From positions 1-12,018 of the forward strand of contig JAGNNB010000050.1 of NCBI GenBank assembly GCA_017990865.1: a stretch of DNA of 12,018 nucleotides. The letters are read 5' to 3'. This document shows positions 6,727 to 12,018 of the stretch, in pieces; the stretch's first letter is position 1; the number at the start of each line of letters is the position of its first letter. Source of the stretch: Lysobacteraceae bacterium. Lineage in GTDB: Bacteria > Pseudomonadota > Gammaproteobacteria > Xanthomonadales > Xanthomonadaceae. The position numbers were made by a program, and so were the translations under genes. The notes under the pieces are model-generated. The model was given only the letters and a program-made list of their open reading frames with translations. It was not told the origin of the DNA and searched no databases.

Positions 6727-8202
6727 ATGTCGACCCTTCGACGCATCGCCTCGCATACCGTTCGCTCCACGTTCGCGCTCGCGCTCTCGACGACGTTGGC
6801 GGTCGGCGCCGCCTACGCTGCCGGTGCCGTCGGCGCGAGCGACGACTACGCCTACCGCTGGCCCTTGAAGACCGAGGGCAATAACGTCGCATGGCAATTC
6901 GAACTCACGCCCGAGGTCTACGCGGCGCTGCGCGACCCGCAACTGCGCGATTTCGAAGTGTTCAACGCCGACGGTCGCTCGGTACCGGTGGCGCCGTTGC
7001 GCGACCTCAATCAGACCATGTCGCAGATGCAGTGGATGCAATGGTCGGGGGTGCCTGCCTTCGAGTTGCCGCACGACGCGGCGCAGGCCGCGGGCGATGT
7101 GTCGGTGCGCTTGGAGCGCGATAGCGCCGGTCAAGTGCGCGTGATCGAAGCCAACGTGCAAGGCGCGACCCAAACGACCGACGGATCGACGACTCCGCCG
7201 CCGACGCCGTCGGCCATCGACTACGTGATCGACGCCAGCGGTTTGCGGCGCGAGTCGCAGACGGTCACGTTCGATCGCCTGGAATTGGCGTGGTCGATGG
7301 AAGATCGCGATCGGCGCACGCGTTTCGCGGTGGACGCCAGCAACGATTTGGAACACTGGCAGACCTTGGTGGACAGCGCGGCGGTGATGTCGCTGCGCCA
7401 GCAAGGCGCGACGCTCACCCGGCGCACGATCGACTTCCCGTCCACGTCGCTGCCGTATTTGCGTTTGCGTCAACTTGACGGCGACGCGTTGCCGTCGCTG
7501 CAGGTCAAGCTGCGGCGGAACGATCCGGCGAATCCGACGTACTCGGACTTCGTCACCCGCGTCGCCGAGGCGCAATTCGCCGACAGCGAAGAAGATAGCC
7601 GCGGGCGCTGGTATCGCTATCGCTTGCCGGCGTCGCTGCCGGCGATCCAGTTGAGCGTCGCGCTCGCCACCGAAAACACGACCGCGGATGTCGAATTCGA
7701 AGCGCTGGTCGGCGACGAGTGGCGGTTGGTGGGCAACCAGAGCGTCTTCCGGCTGCGTCAAGGCGAGTTGAAGATCGAGAACGAGGATCTCCCGCTCGGC
7801 AACGCCACCGTTGCGCGCGAATGGCGCCTGCGCACCGTCGCGCCGCTGGAAACGCCGCCGGAGTTGCGGGTCACGTATTTGCCGGACCGTTTCGTGTTTA
7901 TGGCGCAGGGTAAAGGTCCGTACACGCTGGCCGCCGGTAGTCGTGGCGCGAAACGCACCTCGTTGCCGGTGGAACAGGCGCTCGCACCGATGCGTAAGCA
8001 CTTGGGCGCCGAATGGCAGCCGCCGGTTGCCACGCTGGGCGCGCGCGCGGTCGCGGGCGGCGACGCGGCATACGACGAACCGAAGACGCCGCCGAATTGG
8101 CGCGGTTGGCTGTTGTGGGTGTTGTTGATCGGCGGCGCGCTGATCGTCGCCGGCTTCGCGATGAGTTTGATCCGGCAGAAACCCGCGGTGGGCGGGGAAT
8201 AA
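6727..8202 (+). CDS. Exported, C-terminally anchored DUF3999 family protein
   Basis: About 491 residues. The N-terminus (MSTLRRIASHTVRSTFALAL...) is a signal peptide ending in AAYA. Next comes YAYRWPLKTEGNNVAWQFELTPEVYAAL, typical of DUF3999, a family of unknown function. The large middle part is predicted periplasmic and beta-rich. A single C-terminal helix (WLLWVLLIGGALIVAGFAMSL) is followed by a short charged tail, giving a topology with the bulk outside the cytoplasm. I chose the ATG at 6727 because it has GGAG 9 bases upstream and gives a normal signal peptide. The ATG at 6637 is a real rival: it has GAGG 7 bases upstream and overlaps the DUF2339 stop as ATGA, but it adds 30 residues with rare codons (CTT, CCT, AGG) before the signal. 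DUF3999 and DUF2339 genes are often adjacent, which suggests their products act together in the envelope. Confidence 0.9.
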   Translation: MSTLRRIASHTVRSTFALALSTTLAVGAAYAAGAVGASDDYAYRWPLKTEGNNVAWQFELTPEVYAALRDPQLRDFEVFNADGRSVPVAPLRDLNQTMSQMQWMQWSGVPAFELPHDAAQAAGDVSVRLERDSAGQVRVIEANVQGATQTTDGSTTPPPTPSAIDYVIDASGLRRESQTVTFDRLELAWSMEDRDRRTRFAVDASNDLEHWQTLVDSAAVMSLRQQGATLTRRTIDFPSTSLPYLRLRQLDGDALPSLQVKLRRNDPANPTYSDFVTRVAEAQFADSEEDSRGRWYRYRLPASLPAIQLSVALATENTTADVEFEALVGDEWRLVGNQSVFRLRQGELKIENEDLPLGNATVAREWRLRTVAPLETPPELRVTYLPDRFVFMAQGKGPYTLAAGSRGAKRTSLPVEQALAPMRKHLGAEWQPPVATLGARAVAGGDAAYDEPKTPPNWRGWLLWVLLIGGALIVAGFAMSLIRQKPAVGGE

Positions 8203-8212
8203 GCCGGACGCC

Positions 8213-8254
8213 ATCGCCCCCGGTCGCATGATGCGGCCGGGGGCGATTGTTTTT
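8213..8254 (+). terminator. Strong intrinsic terminator after the DUF2339-DUF3999 operon
   Basis: An 11-bp perfect stem ATCGCCCCCGG/CCGGGGGCGAT (8213-8223 and 8237-8247) continues past a T-G mismatch into a second 5-bp stem CGCAT/ATGCG. The run tgttttt follows directly. It lies 11 bases past the DUF3999 stop and separates this operon from pgk. Confidence 0.93.
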
Positions 8255-8314
8255 CGCGGGTCGCGTTGCCGCCGATGCGCGGCCGCCGCGCTGGCGCCGA
8301 GTTCTCGCGGCTGG

Positions 8315-8320
8315 GACAAT
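8315..8320 (+). promoter_or_regulatory. Weak candidate pgk -10 element (GACAAT)
   Basis: GACAAT is the only A/T-richer hexamer between the upstream terminator and the pgk start (4 of 6 against TATAAT). It predicts a start near 8327 and a leader of about 20 bases. No clear -35 is seen. A promoter must lie in this short gap if the terminator at 8213-8254 is efficient; that reasoning is the main support. Confidence 0.25.
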
Positions 8321-8346
8321 AACCGCCTTCGTCCCAGGAGCCCCCC

Positions 8347-9522
8347 ATGGCCATCGTCCGCATGTCCGATCTCGATCTCGCCGGCAAGCGCGTGCTTATT
8401 CGTCAGGATCTGAATGTTCCCGTCGCCGATGGCGTCGTGACCTCCGATCAGCGCATCGTCGCGTCGTTGCCCACGCTGAAACTCGCGCTGGAAAAAGGCG
8501 CGGCGGTGATGGTGATGTCGCATCTCGGGCGGCCGAAGGAAGGCCTATGGAGCGAAGCCGATTCGCTCGCGCCGGTGGCGAAGCGCCTAGGCGAATTACT
8601 CGGCCGCGACGTGCCGTTGGTGAAGGATTGGGTGGACGGCGTGAGCGTCGAACCCGGGCAGTTGGTGCTGCTGGAAAACTGCCGCATGAACGTCGGCGAG
8701 GGCAAGGACGACCAAACGCTCTCGAAGAAATATGCCGCGCTCTGCGATGTGTTCGTGATGGACGCCTTCGGCACCGCGCACCGCGCGCAAGCCTCCACGC
8801 ACGGCGCGATCAAATTCGCGAAACAGGCCGCGGGCGGTCCGCTGTTGATGGCCGAACTCGATGCGCTCGCGAAAGCCTTGCAGCATCCCGCGCGTCCGCT
8901 GCTCGCGATCGTCGCCGGCAGCAAGGTCAGCACCAAACTCGAATTGCTGTCGTCGCTGGTGTCGAAAGTCGATCAATTGATCGTCGGCGGCGGCATCGCC
9001 AACACCTTCATCGCCGCGATGGGTTATGGCGTGGGTAAATCGCTGATCGAAAACGATTTGCTCGAGACCGCGAAACAGATCATGGCCGACGCCAAAGCGC
9101 GCGGTGCCGATATTCCGATTCCCAGCGATGTGGTGGTCGCGCCCGCGTTCGCCGCCGATGCGCCCGCCACGGTCAAAGCCGTCGATGCGGTGACGGCCGA
9201 CGATATGATTCTCGACATCGGCCCGCAAACCGCCGCGCGTTACGCCGAGCTGATCCAAAGCGCCGGCACCGTGGTGTGGAACGGCCCGGTCGGCGTATTC
9301 GAATTCGACGCGTTCGGTAAAGGTACCGAAACCTTGGCCCGCGCCATCGCGCGCAGCGATGCGTTCTCCATCGCCGGCGGCGGCGACACGCTGGCGGCAG
9401 TGGACAAATACGGCATCGAAGACGAGGTCTCGTACATCTCCACCGGCGGCGGCGCGTTCCTGGAATTCCTCGAAGGCAAGACATTGCCGGCGGTGGCGGC
9501 GTTGGAAGCGCGGGCGGCTTGA
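8347..9522 (+). CDS. pgk: Phosphoglycerate kinase
   Basis: The 391-residue cytoplasmic enzyme transfers phosphate from 1,3-bisphosphoglycerate to ADP, using the product of the gapA enzyme encoded 5 kb upstream. Substrate-binding residues of the N-domain are visible: Asp21 and Asn23 in RQDLNVPV, His59 and Arg62 in SHLGRPKEG, and Arg in [25 protein letters not shown] follows. The C-domain shows [43 protein letters not shown] and the glycine-rich end [13 protein letters not shown]...[14 protein letters not shown]. Length is normal for bacterial Pgk. AGGAG at 8336-8340, 6 bases upstream, supports the ATG at 8347; Met6 is a less likely alternative. The stop is followed after one base by a small membrane-protein gene and then a phosphatase gene, so pgk heads a tight three-gene unit. 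Confidence 0.98.
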   Translation: MAIVRMSDLDLAGKRVLIRQDLNVPVADGVVTSDQRIVASLPTLKLALEKGAAVMVMSHLGRPKEGLWSEADSLAPVAKRLGELLGRDVPLVKDWVDGVSVEPGQLVLLENCRMNVGEGKDDQTLSKKYAALCDVFVMDAFGTAHRAQASTHGAIKFAKQAAGGPLLMAELDALAKALQHPARPLLAIVAGSKVSTKLELLSSLVSKVDQLIVGGGIANTFIAAMGYGVGKSLIENDLLETAKQIMADAKARGADIPIPSDVVVAPAFAADAPATVKAVDAVTADDMILDIGPQTAARYAELIQSAGTVVWNGPVGVFEFDAFGKGTETLARAIARSDAFSIAGGGDTLAAVDKYGIEDEVSYISTGGGAFLEFLEGKTLPAVAALEARAA

Positions 9523-9523
9523 T

Positions 9524-9712
9524 GTGAAATTCGCGCATGTCGCGGCGTTGATCTGTTTTCTGGCGGCGATGGCGCTGTATGCGTTGTCCTGGATGCCCGG
9601 CGTGTTCGCGCTCGGTCTCCTCGGGGCGTGTTTCGAAGTCGTCGCTTGGTCGGCGTATTGGTCCGCTCAACGATCGATGCGATCTGGCGACCATGCGATC
9701 GTAATCGAATGA
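9524..9712 (+). CDS. Small two-helix membrane protein (62 residues), GTG start
   Basis: A GTG one base after the pgk stop opens a 62-codon frame: MKFAHVAALICFLAAMALYA, then a turn with SWMPG, then a second helix FALGLLGACFEVVAWSAYW, then a hydrophilic tail ending DHAIVIE. Two membrane helices joined by a short loop are clear by eye. I recognise no named family. The frame fills the gap between pgk and the HAD gene exactly, ending in an ATGA overlap with the next start, which argues for a real gene. No good ribosome binding site precedes the GTG, so translation probably depends on ribosomes ending pgk. It is easily missed because of the rare start codon and short length. Confidence 0.68.
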   Translation: MKFAHVAALICFLAAMALYALSWMPGVFALGLLGACFEVVAWSAYWSAQRSMRSGDHAIVIE

Positions 9713-10374
9713 GAACCTTGTTCTTCGACCTCGACGGCACCCTGATCGATTCCGCGGTCGGTATCACCCGCTGCGTGGCGTATGCGCTTGAAGGCATGGG
9801 TCATCCGGGCATCCGCGACGACGCGCTCCATGCGTGGATCGGCCCCGCGTTGCGCGTCAGCTTCGGTGCGTTGTTCGCCGATTCGAACGATGTCGAACGC
9901 GCGGTCGCGCTGTATCGCGAACGTTACGACATCGAAGGCTGGGCCGAACACAGCGTCTATGCCGGCATCGGCGACGCGGTGCGCCACTTGCGCGACGACG
10001 GTTATCGCTTGGCTGTCGTCACCGCCAAGAACGAACCGCATGCGCGGCGCATCGTGTCTTCGCTGCCGTTCGGCGACTGCTTCGAGGACATCGTCGGCGC
10101 GACGCTCGACGGCCGCCTCAGCCATAAGCCCGAACTGATCGACGAAGCGCTGTCGCGCCTCGGCGTCGATGCGGCGCGCTGCGCCATGATCGGCGACCGG
10201 CACCTCGACATCGAGGGCGCGCGCCATCACGGCATGCCGGGCATCGGTGTGCTGTGGGGGTTCGGCGGCGAGTCCGAATTGCGCGCGGCGGGCGCCGCGA
10301 CGCTGGCGCGCACCCCGCAGGACTTGCGCGCGAGCGTCGCGAGCGCGCTCTCCGCCGGGCCGGCGCGAATGTGA
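9709..10374 (+). CDS. HAD-superfamily phosphatase, phosphoglycolate-phosphatase-like
   Basis: The 221-residue cytoplasmic hydrolase has all four HAD motifs: the nucleophile Asp7 and acid Asp9 in FFDLDGT, Thr105 in AVVTAKN, Lys140 in SHKPEL, and Asp163/Asp167 in MIGDRHLDIEGA. A helical cap between motifs I and II (about residues 14-80) and the overall length place it with Gph/PpaX-type phosphatases. The substrate could be 2-phosphoglycolate, a nucleotide or another small phosphate ester and cannot be read from sequence. The ATG at 9709 overlaps the stop of the small membrane-protein gene as ATGA and puts motif I right at the N-terminus, as the family does. The frame is open from 9628, but that extension is not protein-like. 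Linkage to pgk suggests control together with lower glycolysis. Confidence 0.93.
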   Translation: MRTLFFDLDGTLIDSAVGITRCVAYALEGMGHPGIRDDALHAWIGPALRVSFGALFADSNDVERAVALYRERYDIEGWAEHSVYAGIGDAVRHLRDDGYRLAVVTAKNEPHARRIVSSLPFGDCFEDIVGATLDGRLSHKPELIDEALSRLGVDAARCAMIGDRHLDIEGARHHGMPGIGVLWGFGGESELRAAGAATLARTPQDLRASVASALSAGPARM

Positions 10375-10381
10375 ATTCCCT

Positions 10382-10395
10382 TTGCTTCGAAGCAA
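10382..10395. repeat. Perfect 14-bp palindrome between the HAD and transglutaminase-like genes
   Basis: TTGCTTCGAAGCAA is a perfect palindrome 8 bases after the HAD stop and about 70 bases before the next start. No loop or T-run makes it a canonical terminator. As a loopless dyad it looks more like a binding site for a dimeric regulator. With no DNA-binding partner visible in the window, the role is open. Confidence 0.4.
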
Positions 10396-10463
10396 GGTTC
10401 GCTATCGGCGTCACGTTGGCTTTCGTGTAGGCTTCGTCCTGGAAAAAGGGGGCGGAGTCTTCG

Positions 10464-12018
10464 ATGAACCACCGGGTTTTATCTGCTTTGATTTCATCGG
10501 CGCTGCTGATCGGTGCCTTGAGCCTGACCACGGTCGCCGTCGCGGCCGACGGACAACCCGCCGCGAGCGCCAGCGAACACGTTCGGGATGGGGTTCGCTT
10601 CGAAACCGGCGCGGAGCCGGCGTTCGTGATTCGTCGCGAAGTACCGACCGTGTGGGATCCGCGGGCGCCCGGCGCCGACGACCGTCGTTGGCGGCTGTGG
10701 CGCAACGATGTGCAAGCCGACCGACGCGGCGGGCGCGACATCGTCTATCGCGATGTCGTGTACCAGCCCAGGACGGCTTCGCTGATCGGCGAGGCGGGCA
10801 AGATCGAGATCGAATTCAACCCCGAATTCCAGGCGCTGCGCATTCATCGCGTGGAATTGTTTCGCGATGGCCATTGGCAGAACCGATTGGTGCCCAACAA
10901 AATCTCGTTGGCGCGTCGAGAACAGGACTTCGAGCAGAACATGACCAACGGCAGCGTGTCCGCGCTGATCGTGCTCGAAGACGTGCGTCTCGACGATATC
11001 GTGCGATTCGCCTACAGCGTGACCGGCAGCAATCCGATCCTGGGCGGTCAAACGTCCGATACCGCGCTGTTGGGCTGGCACAGTCCGATGCTCGCAAGCG
11101 GCCTGCGCGTGCTGTACGACCCGGGCGCGGACTTCGCCCTGCATCGCGAGAACACCGAGATCGAACCGACCGTGCGTCGCACCGCCGATGCGCTGGAAGT
11201 GTCGTTCCGCGCCGAGCGTTTGCCGGCGGTCGTGGCCGAGCAAGGTTATCCGGCGTGGTATCAACCGTACCCAAAGGCGACGATCGCACCGAAGCGACGC
11301 TGGTCCGATGTCGTCGCATGGGGCTTGCCGCTGTACCCGAAGTACGGCGAAGCTTTCGACGAGGATTTGGAACGCAAGATCGCGCAGTGGCGCGCGTTGC
11401 CGGACGACGCCGCGAAACTGACCGCGGCGTTGCGGTCGGTGCAGAACGACGTACGTTATTTCGGCGTCGAAATCGGCGACAACACCCATAAACCGAATTC
11501 GCCCGGACAGGTCTGGCGCAGTCGCTACGGCGATTGCAAAGATAAAGCCTGGCTGTTGTCCACGTTGCTCGGACGGCTCGGCGTCGAAGCGGTGCCGGCG
11601 TTGGTGTCGGTCGATCGCGGACGCGCCATCGCCGATTTCGTTCCGTCGGCGTCGGTGTTCGATCATGTGATCGTACGCGCGAAGATTGGCGGCGAGACGG
11701 TGTGGGTCGATCCCACCATCGATCAGCAGGGCGGCGACCCGCGCAAAGTCGATTTGAGCGACTACGGCATGGCCCTGCCGGTGGTGGCGGGAACCGACGC
11801 TCTGCAAGCGATTCCGGCGCCGAAACAAGCGAATGCGGGCGTCGAGATGTACGAGCGCATCGTCGCCAGCGAAAATAACCAAAGCGCGGTTTTGGACGTG
11901 GAAACGGTCTATACCGGCTCCATCGCCGATTACCAGCGCCGCAGGACGCTGAGCCAACGCGACGAGGATCTGTCGCGCCATTACGCCGAGTACTACAGCA
12001 AACGCTACGGCGAACTCG
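10464..12018 (+). CDS. Exported DUF3857/transglutaminase-like protein, partial (3' end outside window)
   Basis: The frame is open from the ATG at 10464 to the window end (518 codons, no stop). A signal peptide (MNHRVLSALISSALLIGALS...) ends in VAVA or AVAA near residue 27. Residues about 45-270 fit DUF3857, the beta-rich domain that precedes transglutaminase-like domains in these proteins. The transglutaminase core follows: SVQNDVRYFGVEIGDN, then Cys358 in SRYGDCKDKAWLL, His401 in VFDHVIV and Asp416 in VWVDPT. That is a complete Cys-His-Asp triad, so a protease or acyl-transfer activity in the periplasm is plausible. After about residue 450 a second domain starts (EMYERIVASEN...), the usual DUF3858-like C-terminal part, and is cut off. 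GGAG at 10454-10457, 6 bases upstream, supports the start. The natural substrates of these bacterial proteins are not established. Confidence 0.94.
   Translation, partial: MNHRVLSALISSALLIGALSLTTVAVAADGQPAASASEHVRDGVRFETGAEPAFVIRREVPTVWDPRAPGADDRRWRLWRNDVQADRRGGRDIVYRDVVYQPRTASLIGEAGKIEIEFNPEFQALRIHRVELFRDGHWQNRLVPNKISLARREQDFEQNMTNGSVSALIVLEDVRLDDIVRFAYSVTGSNPILGGQTSDTALLGWHSPMLASGLRVLYDPGADFALHRENTEIEPTVRRTADALEVSFRAERLPAVVAEQGYPAWYQPYPKATIAPKRRWSDVVAWGLPLYPKYGEAFDEDLERKIAQWRALPDDAAKLTAALRSVQNDVRYFGVEIGDNTHKPNSPGQVWRSRYGDCKDKAWLLSTLLGRLGVEAVPALVSVDRGRAIADFVPSASVFDHVIVRAKIGGETVWVDPTIDQQGGDPRKVDLSDYGMALPVVAGTDALQAIPAPKQANAGVEMYERIVASENNQSAVLDVETVYTGSIADYQRRRTLSQRDEDLSRHYAEYYSKRYGEL

Noticed and set aside
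3728..6892. A 1054-codon open frame antisense to the DUF2339 gene
   Set aside because: Its translation is a run of Arg, Gln, His and Glu with no domain or membrane pattern. It mirrors the strong codon bias of the plus-strand gene, which rarely creates stops in this antisense frame.
9628..9708. N-terminal extension of the HAD phosphatase frame
   Set aside because: HAD motif I should be at the very N-terminus, and the ATGA overlap at 9709 gives exactly that.
10410..10450. Possible sigma-54 type promoter (TTGGC...GGC) before the transglutaminase-like gene
   Set aside because: The spacing between the GG and GC elements is off by one base, and no other support exists.
10494..11981. A 495-codon antisense frame over the transglutaminase-like gene, and a 414-codon plus-strand frame at 10247-11491
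   Set aside because: The frame starting at 10464 carries a signal peptide, DUF3857 features and a catalytic triad. The other two give low-complexity Arg-rich products.

Overview
The window is high-GC, gene-dense chromosomal DNA from a Gram-negative bacterium. It encodes exported proteins with classical signal peptides and an OmpW-type outer-membrane barrel. The gene content (gapA, then a DUF2339/DUF3999 pair, then pgk) and the codon bias suggest a gammaproteobacterium of the Xanthomonadaceae/Lysobacteraceae type. This taxonomic call is inference from gene content, not from a marker gene. I see no RNA gene, insertion sequence, prophage, CRISPR array or origin.

Left part (1-1959, all minus strand): a TauE/SafE-type permease, cut by the window start, overlaps the end of an exported S1/P1 nuclease gene. 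All nine expected zinc ligands of the nuclease are present. Upstream of these lies ompW, with its own ribosome binding site. A 426-bp divergent intergenic region (1960-2385) separates ompW from gapA. It carries a near-consensus FNR/Anr-type box centred exactly at -41.5 from the start predicted by a -10-like element of the ompW promoter.

Middle part (2386-9522, plus strand): gapA (glyceraldehyde-3-phosphate dehydrogenase) ends at a UUCG-loop terminator. Next comes a translationally close pair: a 984-residue polytopic DUF2339 protein and an exported, membrane-anchored DUF3999 protein. The pair is closed by a very strong intrinsic terminator. pgk (phosphoglycerate kinase) follows with its own ribosome binding site. 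The two consecutive enzymes of lower glycolysis are therefore split by a two-gene envelope module of unknown function.

Right part (9524-12018, plus strand): pgk runs with almost no spacing into a 62-codon GTG-start membrane microprotein. That gene overlaps by 4 bp (ATGA) a HAD phosphatase of the phosphoglycolate-phosphatase type. After a short gap with a perfect 14-bp palindrome, an exported DUF3857/transglutaminase-like protein begins and runs out of the window. Its Cys-His-Asp triad is visible.

Most of the window is ordinary housekeeping DNA. The parts most worth following up are the DUF2339-DUF3999 module between gapA and pgk, the pgk-microprotein-phosphatase unit (possible metabolite repair), the FNR-like ompW promoter, and a hairpin that buries both candidate start codons of the nuclease gene.
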